From a virus: 29,231 bases of DNA. Position 1 is the stretch's first letter. Each line of letters opens with the position of its first letter. The notes below the pieces were generated by a model that was not told the origin of the DNA, ran no database searches, and saw nothing but the letters and a program-made list of their open reading frames with translations. Positions 23,354 to 29,231 of the stretch are shown piece after piece. The stretch covers positions 1 to 29,231 of IMG/VR virus record IMGVR_UViG_3300002460_000131; one strand, given 5' to 3'. Position numbers and translations under genes: made by a program.

Positions 23354-23708
23354 GTGGGTAAGGCAAGGATCATGTAACCACTGTGGTTGGTGTTGTGAGA
23401 ATTTAGGGGTATTTCTTATCACATTCCCTCTTTCTGCTAGTATGGATATAGAATATAATAAGATAAGAGGGATGGTAGTAGAGGACGGTGTTATGAAGAT
23501 AGTAGTCGATATGCACTCATCTTGCCAGCATCATAAAGATGATAGGTGTGATATTTACGAATCACGCCCCGTCACATGCTTCTCATTTCCATCTGAACCT
23601 AATCAAATAATCGGTACGCCGTGCTCTTATTATTTTAGCGATGAGAATGGTAAGAATGTTGGGGGCTTATCATCCCCATACCCAACAAAAAGAGCTGATA
23701 TGCTATGA
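23343..23708 (+). CDS. YkgJ-like CxxCxxCC cluster protein
   Basis: From ATG 23343 the protein is 121 aa. Cys11, Cys14, Cys17 and Cys18 form the CxxCxxCC motif (CNHCGWCC) typical of the YkgJ zinc/iron-chelating family, and CDIYESRPVTCFSFP further on matches the second conserved block. The biochemical role of the family is not clearly established; some members are linked to protein or metabolite modification. In-frame upstream starts (TTG 23310, ATG 23316) lie inside the previous gene and are less likely. The stop overlaps the next ATG (ATGA), so it is translationally coupled to the unknown protein downstream. In this setting it may act with the glycosyltransferases, which is inference. Confidence 0.82.
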   Translation: MEDKWVRQGSCNHCGWCCENLGVFLITFPLSASMDIEYNKIRGMVVEDGVMKIVVDMHSSCQHHKDDRCDIYESRPVTCFSFPSEPNQIIGTPCSYYFSDENGKNVGGLSSPYPTKRADML

Positions 23709-24463
23709 TCAACTCACGATTTAATTACGGAGGAGAGATTCGCTATGAAATTCTTCATGGGGATGGAAGTGTAGAAAATGTACTGATAAATAATCTGATG
23801 GCCGCCCGCAATCGTTTTTGCACAGATGTGTGCGGGAACAGGTTCCCTGCTTACTGGTACCTACCGCCTAAGTACTGGAAAATCCTTGAAACCACTCTCC
23901 TTAAAGAGCATGGTCTTCGCCTAAAAACGCTACGTACTAATAAAGATGATGGGGTGTTAGGATTAGTAGATGACTGCATATTGTATAAACGGCGTCACGG
24001 AACACACATTATTCTCTACTCACCGCATAACGATTGTTATTGGTTTTTAAAGGTTACGCAAAGACATGAGTTGATTAGGAAGACGAGATGTTTTGAGCTG
24101 GTCGGTAAAAACAAAGGGTTTGATATGATTATTCCCATGCACCCAATGTTAGGATATGCACCTCTTCATATACTATTGGAATGGAAGGAGGAGGGTTATA
24201 CTAGCGCCATAAGTACTTTAGAAAGTATAAAACTAATGGAGCCGAAACAGAAGATGCAATTAGTTTCGAATTGGGAAGGTAGAGGCTATCATAGTTCTAA
24301 ACAGTTATTGATAGAAAATGGGTTAGCAAAATTAGAAGATTTTAAGGTATTGAGTGGAGGGATGAATGAGCAGAATACATATCAGCGCGCCTTACCAGAG
24401 CCAAGCAATGATAAATCTAGTAGTTCCATTACTGAAGGCGAGTACAGAGAGTATGATGATTGA
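23705..24463 (+). CDS. Hypothetical protein (252 aa)
   Basis: The family is not recognised. The sequence has many aromatic residues (Trp, Tyr, Phe, His), a WYLPPKYWKILE segment near residues 51-62, HGTHIILYSPHNDCYWFLKV near 98-117, and a helical region in the second half. The last 33 codons overlap the start of the next gene in another frame for 98 bases, unusually long for this otherwise economical genome; the C-terminal tail (EQNTYQ..., Ser/Glu-rich) is probably disordered. It is coupled by ATGA overlap to the CxxCxxCC gene and sits between two glycosyltransferase genes, so a role in the same process is plausible. Confidence 0.65.
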   Translation: MINSRFNYGGEIRYEILHGDGSVENVLINNLMAARNRFCTDVCGNRFPAYWYLPPKYWKILETTLLKEHGLRLKTLRTNKDDGVLGLVDDCILYKRRHGTHIILYSPHNDCYWFLKVTQRHELIRKTRCFELVGKNKGFDMIIPMHPMLGYAPLHILLEWKEEGYTSAISTLESIKLMEPKQKMQLVSNWEGRGYHSSKQLLIENGLAKLEDFKVLSGGMNEQNTYQRALPEPSNDKSSSSITEGEYREYDD

Positions 24464-25829
24464 GGCGACTGACAAACCTGATTGGTCTGCCGATCTGAAC
24501 TATTTTATACCATGGCATCAAGCAGCAGAGGTAGTGGAAGGTAAGTCACTAGCCTTATATACCCATTGTAATCCAGGGGCTGAAGGTAGTCTCCGGCAAG
24601 CTGCAAAGAATGCTGAGGTTATTGCTATGAGTAGGTGTGGGGCAGATGAGTTTCATACTATAACATGTGGAGATGTGTATGATATTATACAGGCTCCTGT
24701 GAATCCAATTTTTAAACCAAAAACGTGTGAGATACTAGTTGTGGGGGCGGAGCAGCCCAACGGGCGCAAACGCTCCTGGCTACTCCTTGAATTGGCGTGG
24801 ATGATGGATCTTTCACCTTACCACTTTAGAATTATAGGTACCGGATGGGGACCTGTAGTAGAAAAACTTCGTGCGTTAGGAGTGTCAGTTAACTATACAG
24901 AGCACCTTGACCTTGATGCTCTTGCAATAGTATATGCAAATGCTGATGCTCTCCTTGTAACAGGGTTTGTCGAAGGAGGATCGTTACCAATACTTGAAGC
25001 AATTGCTAGTAATATTCCAGTACTATCTCCAGAATATGGGTATGCATCCGACTATCCTGAGGTTTGTCAGGTGTATACTAGTATTGAAGAGTTGTCTGAA
25101 CTTCTTTATAGGATGACGCGGAAGGATGCAAGAGAGAGGATTCTAGAGAAACATAGCGAAAAAATCTATGTAGCAGCGCATCTAAAAGTGTTTAGGAATT
25201 TGATGAGGGCAAAATCGGAACTTACCACAATCAAGTCTCGTTATGATTGGGTTCCACAGATTGTAAAAGAGAGTTTAAGCACTCAATTGTTGGAGATTGG
25301 TACGTGGACGGGAGAAAGAGCGTTGAGTATGATTGAGGCCGCTAAGACTACGTTTACTAAGGATAGTATCACATACTACGGCCATGATATGTTCCAACCG
25401 TTAACTAAAGAAATGATGGTGGTAGAGAATAGCAAACAACCACCCGATCTACAATGGGTAGCAGCAAGGCTAAGCCATACTGGAGCTCATATACATTTGT
25501 ATGCGGGATATAGTCATCACACATTGACTATAGACCAGCCACAAGTTCCAATGGATTTTATATTTGTGGACGGTGGACATTCTTGGGATACGATACAGAG
25601 AGATTGGGAAGCGATTCAACCTCTTATTACTACAAGAACTCAAATACTCTTCGATGATTACTATATCGATAATCCGCAAGGTATAGGTTGTCAAAAACTC
25701 ATAGAGTCTTTGGATAAAAATGTATGGAGGGTTGATTATCTTGCTCCTATTGAATCCTGGCCCCAACCTGACGGCTCTATACTACGTATTCAGATGATAA
25801 AGGTACAGAAGTATGGCGCTACTAATTAA
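24366..25829 (+). CDS. Fused GT-B glycosyltransferase and SAM-dependent methyltransferase
   Basis: This 487-aa protein appears to be a two-domain fusion. Residues 1 to about 290 resemble the GT-B fold of GT4-type glycosyltransferases. A donor-binding signature, GFVEGGSLPILEAIASN, lies near 200-216; its Glu and Gly-Gly-Ser-Leu-Pro step fits the usual E-x7-E-type motif. Residues from about 300 to the end look like a class I methyltransferase: LLEIGTWTGERAL near 308 (SAM-binding motif I), DFIFVDGGHSWDTIQRDW near 397, then FDDYY, as in small sugar or peptide methyltransferases. ATG 24366 has GGAGGG five bases upstream, although this places the start 98 bases inside the previous gene. It probably adds and methylates a sugar on a virion or host glycan. 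Confidence 0.78.
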   Translation: MSRIHISAPYQSQAMINLVVPLLKASTESMMIEATDKPDWSADLNYFIPWHQAAEVVEGKSLALYTHCNPGAEGSLRQAAKNAEVIAMSRCGADEFHTITCGDVYDIIQAPVNPIFKPKTCEILVVGAEQPNGRKRSWLLLELAWMMDLSPYHFRIIGTGWGPVVEKLRALGVSVNYTEHLDLDALAIVYANADALLVTGFVEGGSLPILEAIASNIPVLSPEYGYASDYPEVCQVYTSIEELSELLYRMTRKDARERILEKHSEKIYVAAHLKVFRNLMRAKSELTTIKSRYDWVPQIVKESLSTQLLEIGTWTGERALSMIEAAKTTFTKDSITYYGHDMFQPLTKEMMVVENSKQPPDLQWVAARLSHTGAHIHLYAGYSHHTLTIDQPQVPMDFIFVDGGHSWDTIQRDWEAIQPLITTRTQILFDDYYIDNPQGIGCQKLIESLDKNVWRVDYLAPIESWPQPDGSILRIQMIKVQKYGATN

Positions 25830-26259
25830 AATTGTAAAGGGTAATAAGGGTGTAGAAGAACAACTACCAGTGTGGGTACCTGATCGCTATGCATATGAAA
25901 GGCATATGGAGAGGGTTAATAGGCTATTAGAGGTCTGGGAGAAGGATCAGAAGGATAGGGGTAGTAGTGCCTTTAAAGAAGAGAAAGATCGCGCCCTTCG
26001 CGACACAAAACCCGAGATGGTGATTAACGATAGCGTTCCAGGCCGGAGAATTATTGCGGTGGGTGCTGGAACCGCGTGGCGTGGGGATCTAGAAGATTTG
26101 GCAAAAAGGGTGTTGGAGAAGGAAGACCCTAGAAAAAGGTTATCAAGACGGGATCAGATTTATAATGATATTGACAATTATGCATGGTTAAGTAAACGAC
26201 TACCAAAGGCCAAAGTGTCGTTTTATGTGGCTATAAAACCAGAATATACAGGAGGCTAA
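25813..26259 (+). CDS. Hypothetical protein (148 aa)
   Basis: The family is not recognised. The ATG lies inside the 3' end of the methyltransferase fusion (17-base overlap), with AAGG as ribosome binding site nine bases upstream. The protein is basic and highly charged: a strand-like start (LLIKIVKG), long Glu/Arg/Lys-rich helices at about 25-60, a central VPGRRIIAVGAGTAWRG segment near 75-91, and further charged helices. No membrane segment or signal peptide is present. It is the last gene of the glycosyltransferase group before the next Shine-Dalgarno-led structural gene. Confidence 0.65.
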   Translation: MALLIKIVKGNKGVEEQLPVWVPDRYAYERHMERVNRLLEVWEKDQKDRGSSAFKEEKDRALRDTKPEMVINDSVPGRRIIAVGAGTAWRGDLEDLAKRVLEKEDPRKRLSRRDQIYNDIDNYAWLSKRLPKAKVSFYVAIKPEYTGG

Positions 26260-26262
26260 ATT

Positions 26263-27120
26263 ATGACAATGGATCCGATAAGTGTGTGGGGAGCACGTTC
26301 ACCATCACCTCAAGAGGTAGCGGCCTTAGAGGAGCATCAACTGGAACTATCCCCCGATGATATGATACGAAGACAGACTGATAGAAATAGGGTGTTAAAA
26401 ATGAAGCCTGGTAGTTATTCTGTGGAGGGTAATAAGTTTGCACCTGCTCCACAATTTGCTGCCCTCTATCGTGGTGATGGTACTTTAGCGCCCGTACCCC
26501 TCGCCACATACCAATATTATTTAAGAAAACGCGATAAGGACGGGCGACGTATATTCTTCGTCTCTCCTCCCTGCCCACCTCCCCAACTTACAAGCGATCC
26601 CTGTCCAGTTTCCACCAGTGGTGTTGTATGCGGTGTAAGGATGCTTGATCAGTATGAATTGGTAATGCATATTATGAAGAAGCATCAGGATAGGGCATTC
26701 TTTTACCTGAGTCAGGCTCAGAGGGATATGGCTACTGGTAAGGTAGATAATATGCTTCAAAGAATGCTTGGGGAGAGAATTGGTAACGAACCTACCGCCC
26801 CACCCACCGCTCCTTTAGAAAACCCTAACGTTGTACGTTTGAGTACTGTGGTGAGAGAAAGTGCGCGGCAACGGGATGAGCAGGTTGTCGAAAAAGATGT
26901 AGATTTGATAGAGGTGGAAGAAGTTACAACTGTGCCTGTTGCGTATAAAAAGCGTTCAAATAACCTTACTCCTCACTCCTGTAAATATGGTGGGCGTTTG
27001 GGTAAGTACGATGACGCTTGTATACGATGCCAAGAGATATTGGCGGAGCGTGTAAGTGGTGGTGGGGTCAAGATTGTAGATGGAGGAGATGTGATAGGAG
27101 ATCCTCTTCTTGAAACATAA
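26263..27120 (+). CDS. Hypothetical zinc-finger-like protein (285 aa)
   Basis: AGGAGG precedes the ATG, which lies three bases after the previous stop. In the middle a PPCPPP...DPCPV...VCGVRML stretch followed by HIMKKH (about residues 100-140) has the Cys and His spacing of a C2H2-like zinc finger. Near the C-terminus a second group of three Cys (HSCKYGGRLGKYDD, then CIRC) also looks metal-binding. The rest is Pro/Arg/Glu-rich and probably flexible. Phage proteins with one such finger in the head or tail gene region are seen repeatedly but have no clear assigned job. It directly precedes the promoter-led group of small structural proteins. Confidence 0.65.
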   Translation: MTMDPISVWGARSPSPQEVAALEEHQLELSPDDMIRRQTDRNRVLKMKPGSYSVEGNKFAPAPQFAALYRGDGTLAPVPLATYQYYLRKRDKDGRRIFFVSPPCPPPQLTSDPCPVSTSGVVCGVRMLDQYELVMHIMKKHQDRAFFYLSQAQRDMATGKVDNMLQRMLGERIGNEPTAPPTAPLENPNVVRLSTVVRESARQRDEQVVEKDVDLIEVEEVTTVPVAYKKRSNNLTPHSCKYGGRLGKYDDACIRCQEILAERVSGGGVKIVDGGDVIGDPLLET

Positions 27121-27138
27121 GGAATTTTCTGGTATAAT
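27110..27138 (+). promoter_or_regulatory. Promoter with TCTGGTATAAT, copy 3
   Basis: TTGAAA (27110-27115), a 17-base spacer and TATAAT (27133-27138) with the extended TGG element form a strong promoter. The core 11-mer (27128-27138) is identical to the copies at 3346 and 9754. It lies in the gap before the 158-aa structural gene, whose ribosome binding site AAAGGAGG starts only a few bases downstream, so the leader would be very short. Confidence 0.75.
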
Positions 27139-27157
27139 ATAGAAAGGAGGAGTAAGT

Positions 27158-27634
27158 TTGGCAAATGCGATTGGTTATGAAGAGCTGTCTATAACTAGTG
27201 ATAAGGCTAGCGGTCCTGATACTGTAGCTACACTAAGTGCTAATGGCACGTTAGCTGGCGGTGTGAGAAGCGCTATATTCTACGTTGATCCAGAGAGTAC
27301 TGGTCGGGTAAGGTGGCGGAGTGATGGTAGTGATCCGACTAATGATTACGGATTACCCTTTTCCCCAGGCGCGGAAATAGTACTGGTTGGGGAAGCAAAC
27401 ATACGAAGAGCAAAGTTTATTACAGAGAGCGGCAGTGCCCATATGTATGCAGTGTATTATGATCAAGTAGATATTGCAGTTATGGGGTTAAATGGAGTGG
27501 CGAGAAGTAATAGAAATGACACTGCTAATAACTCGAAGCTTGATGAAATTATACGATTACTTACGCAGATTAGAAATTGTGCAGGAGAAATAGCATTTGA
27601 GACTATAGGCGATAGTGTGCCTTCAGATAATTAG
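27158..27634 (+). CDS. Small phage structural protein, beta-sandwich type (158 aa)
   Basis: The start is TTG, supported by AAAGGAGGAG upstream. The central part (RSAIFYVDPESTGRVRWRSD, then GLPFSPGAEIVLVGEANIRR and FITESGSAHMYAVYYD; about residues 37-110) has the strand pattern I recognise from small beta-sandwich proteins in many phage structural clusters, where a strand contains RWR-x-D-G-x-x-PT followed by a Gly-rich turn. The C-terminal 45 residues are Asn/Asp-rich, then helical. It may be a head fibre, decoration or tail-associated protein. It heads the last promoter-led operon in the window and has no enzyme motifs. Confidence 0.72.
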   Translation: MANAIGYEELSITSDKASGPDTVATLSANGTLAGGVRSAIFYVDPESTGRVRWRSDGSDPTNDYGLPFSPGAEIVLVGEANIRRAKFITESGSAHMYAVYYDQVDIAVMGLNGVARSNRNDTANNSKLDEIIRLLTQIRNCAGEIAFETIGDSVPSDN

Positions 27635-27670
27635 ACTTAGACAAGATTCATAAAGGGGAGAGAGAAAATT

Positions 27671-28279
27671 ATGGAACTTACATTAGCTGATCGTTTTGGT
27701 AATCTTTTGGGTGCGGCCCGTGGTAACATGAAGAATGGTGGCGTGTTGGTTCAGCATGCCGGAGCTGGTTTTGATGAAGCTGTGGAGAGAGGTAATGTGT
27801 ATGCAGTAGCAAATCAAACAACTGTTGTTACTCAAGCAGGGTTGTCAGCGACTACCCCCGCACTTACTATCGCTAATCGCGTTAATTCTGGGAAGAGTGT
27901 ACGTTTGTGGTATGTGAGTGCTGCTAGTCTAGTTGCGGCTGGCGCGGCTGCTACACTATTTGGCGCTCTTGGCGGGTACTCTGCTACAGCCGTAACAGAA
28001 ACTACCGCCGCAACCATCCGTAATATGAAAACTGGTGATGCTGGAGCAGCTCCAGGGGTTGCTACACTGGCTGTTGCTACCCTACCGGCAGCTCCTGTAG
28101 CAGTTTCTATCCTAGGCGCTCAGACCACTGCCGCTATTACTACTAATCCCAGAGGGTTTTTCTGTGATCGATGGTATAACGGGGCATTGCGTATCAATCC
28201 CGGTTATAACTTTACAATACAAACTTCTACCATCTCTACACTCTTCTGCGAATACATATTCGAAGTAGTTGATCTATAA
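27671..28279 (+). CDS. Virion-type protein (202 aa)
   Basis: The protein is rich in Ala, Thr, Val and Gly, with long alternating hydrophobic/small stretches (VRLWYVSAASLVAAGAAATL near 78-97 and a Val/Ala/Pro-rich stretch later) and a final beta-like segment (GALRINPGYNFTIQTSTIST, then FCEYIFEVVDL). This resembles beta-sandwich or fibre-like virion proteins found between the capsid and tail fibre genes. The closing strand pattern (a PG-containing turn, then a strand ending in FEV) is also seen in the next protein, ending WCEVQ. The ribosome binding site is GGGGAG upstream of the ATG. No family is named with confidence. Confidence 0.65.
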   Translation: MELTLADRFGNLLGAARGNMKNGGVLVQHAGAGFDEAVERGNVYAVANQTTVVTQAGLSATTPALTIANRVNSGKSVRLWYVSAASLVAAGAAATLFGALGGYSATAVTETTAATIRNMKTGDAGAAPGVATLAVATLPAAPVAVSILGAQTTAAITTNPRGFFCDRWYNGALRINPGYNFTIQTSTISTLFCEYIFEVVDL

Positions 28280-28286
28280 AGAAAGT

Positions 28287-28317
28287 AGTGTGGGTGGTGT
28301 ACCGGGCCACCCACACT
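28287..28317 (+). other. 11-bp perfect mRNA hairpin between virion genes
   Basis: AGTGTGGGTGG (28287-28297) pairs perfectly with CCACCCACACT (28307-28317) around a nine-base loop. There is no following U-run. The next gene's ribosome binding site (GAGGTGG) starts directly after the stem, so the hairpin may modulate translation or protect the upstream message. Confidence 0.75.
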
Positions 28318-28330
28318 GAGGTGGTGTGTT

Positions 28331-28882
28331 GTGTTAAAAGCTAATAGCCTACTACGATTTTTTAATAACATACTCGCAGGGTTTTTACCGTACCCTACAT
28401 ATAGGTATGATTTAAACGCGTTAAATGTGGCTGGTGCTGGTACTGCTGTTGAGCTACGAAACGCCTTAGACAGTGATGTTGTACTATTAGTACAACAAGT
28501 TTTTTACTCAAAGCCACAAGCTCAGCAAACATTAAAGCTGATAAAACAATCAAGTGATTCGACTGGCGGTACGGCTGTCAAGGCTAATGGTGTACCTTTG
28601 GATAGTCGTTGGAAGCCGTCAATAGGGCAAATTTTTCCTTATACCGCCGCTCCTACCGCCGGTACTGTAGCTGGCATACTGTGGCAAGGGGTAGTAGCAA
28701 CGACAGATGTGTTGTATGAGGAGTTTGGTAATGAGCGAAACAGTCATCCATTAGTATTGTATCCTGGCGAAAGTTTTGCTATTAATCATAGTGCGGCGTC
28801 TACTGCTACGTATGGGTATATAGAGTGGTGTGAGGTACAAAAAGGATGGTTTGCACAAATCAGGATAGCGTTAGGAATATAG
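28331..28882 (+). CDS. Virion-type beta-sandwich protein (183 aa)
   Basis: The start is GTG, behind GAGGTGG. A hydrophobic start (LLRFFNNILAGFLPYPTYRY) is followed by strands (DSDVVLLVQQVFYS) and a long middle with Thr/Ala/Gly turns. The end has HPLVLYPGESFAINHSAAS, then GYIEWCEVQKGW. The PGESFAI turn, then a strand, then W-x-E-V, is a pattern seen in small phage structural or receptor-binding-like proteins and resembles the end of the upstream 202-aa protein. It immediately precedes the tail fibre gene. No catalytic motif is visible. Confidence 0.68.
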   Translation: MLKANSLLRFFNNILAGFLPYPTYRYDLNALNVAGAGTAVELRNALDSDVVLLVQQVFYSKPQAQQTLKLIKQSSDSTGGTAVKANGVPLDSRWKPSIGQIFPYTAAPTAGTVAGILWQGVVATTDVLYEEFGNERNSHPLVLYPGESFAINHSAASTATYGYIEWCEVQKGWFAQIRIALGI

Positions 28883-28891
28883 GAGAAGATA

Positions 28892-29231
28892 ATGGGTAAA
28901 TATGCAGGTGGTGGTGGTGGTAGTACAGCGATTTTCACCCGCTTCACGGCGAGCGGTACCTGGACCAAGGGCGCCAACACGAAATTCGTCTCCGTAGAGG
29001 TCATTGGGGCTGGCGGTGCTGGTGGCGGCGGTAACGGCAACGCGGCCGCAACAAACAGGTACGGTGGGGGTAGCGGAGGCGGCGGCGCAAGGAACACCGC
29101 CACATATGATGCAGACGGGCTGGGCACTACGGAAACAATCACTGTTGGCGCTGGAGGCGCTAGCGGCAGCGGTGGCTCCTCTGCTGCCGGCGCCGACGGC
29201 ACCGCCGGCGGCACCTCCTCCTTCGGGTCCT
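28892..29231 (+). CDS. Glycine-rich tail fibre protein, partial
   Basis: The ATG is preceded by AGGAGA ten bases before. The open frame runs without a stop to the window edge (113 codons). After a short lead of GGGGG, residues 13-45 read as an opening strand (FTRFTASGTWTKG) and then KFVSVEVIGAGGAGGGG, which matches the glycine-rich domain found in many phage tail fibres and receptor-binding proteins, where KYV-x-VEV(I/V)G-GGGGGG is followed by Gly-rich collagen-like repeats. GC content is very high and codon choice differs sharply from the upstream genes, suggesting recent acquisition. The receptor cannot be guessed. The remaining part is outside the window. Confidence 0.8.
   Translation, partial: MGKYAGGGGGSTAIFTRFTASGTWTKGANTKFVSVEVIGAGGAGGGGNGNAAATNRYGGGSGGGGARNTATYDADGLGTTETITVGAGGASGSGGSSAAGADGTAGGTSSFGS

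Noticed and set aside
28786-29214. 142-codon Pro-rich minus-strand frame
   Set aside because: It is the complement of Gly codons of the tail fibre gene.
1-29231. tRNA genes, CRISPR arrays, integrase or transposase genes
   Set aside because: No cloverleaf-like sequence, regularly spaced repeat array or recombinase motif was noticed by eye on either strand.

Overview
The window reads as part of a tailed double-stranded DNA bacteriophage genome (Caudoviricetes) or a prophage, most likely from a metagenome. The evidence is a head-morphogenesis series on the + strand: small terminase (2746-3384), large terminase (6043-7518), portal (7521-9662), scaffold-like protein (20358-21122) and major capsid protein (21136-22035), followed by small virion-type proteins and the start of a glycine-rich tail-fibre gene (28892 to the window edge). 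Genes are tightly packed with bacterial Shine-Dalgarno sites, use ATG, GTG and TTG starts, and use all three stop codons, so the code is the standard bacterial one. The host cannot be named from this sequence. No tRNA, rRNA, CRISPR array, integrase or insertion sequence was seen.

Layout. (1) 1-2056, minus strand and GC-rich: a leftward accessory cluster holding an Ala-rich protein, a 54-aa Cys-containing basic protein, a DUF4326 protein, a 22-aa membrane peptide and a protein with the same UBA-like N-terminus as the DUF4326 protein. The start of a further gene runs off the left edge. (2) 2057-2745: a divergent control region with two strong rightward sigma70-type promoters. (3) 2746-9662: packaging module. 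Between the terminase genes lies a large protein with a zincin HExxH motif and an ADP-ribosyltransferase-like R-S-ExE signature. Its reading frame clearly begins upstream of every ATG, GTG or TTG, which suggests an AUC start codon at 3957. (4) 9677-20291: a block dominated by a 2398-aa polyvalent-type protein. It is flanked by three smaller proteins (441, 102 and 372 aa) that share a short C-terminal module. (5) 20299-22500: a strong promoter, then scaffold, capsid and a small virion-like protein. (6) 22571-26259: a GT-A glycosyltransferase, a CxxCxxCC protein, an unknown protein, a GT-B glycosyltransferase fused to a methyltransferase, and a further unknown. (7) 26263-29231: a zinc-finger-like protein and small structural proteins behind another promoter, then the tail-fibre start with an abrupt rise in GC.

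How the genes may work together. The terminases and portal package DNA into a capsid built by the scaffold and coat proteins. The giant protein and the HExxH/ADP-ribosyltransferase protein share an N-terminal motif and resemble polyvalent proteins, which are thought to ride in the virion and be delivered with the DNA. They are the best candidates here for injected effectors. The glycosyltransferase/methyltransferase genes directly behind the capsid gene may decorate the virion or modify the host surface. Both roles are inferences.
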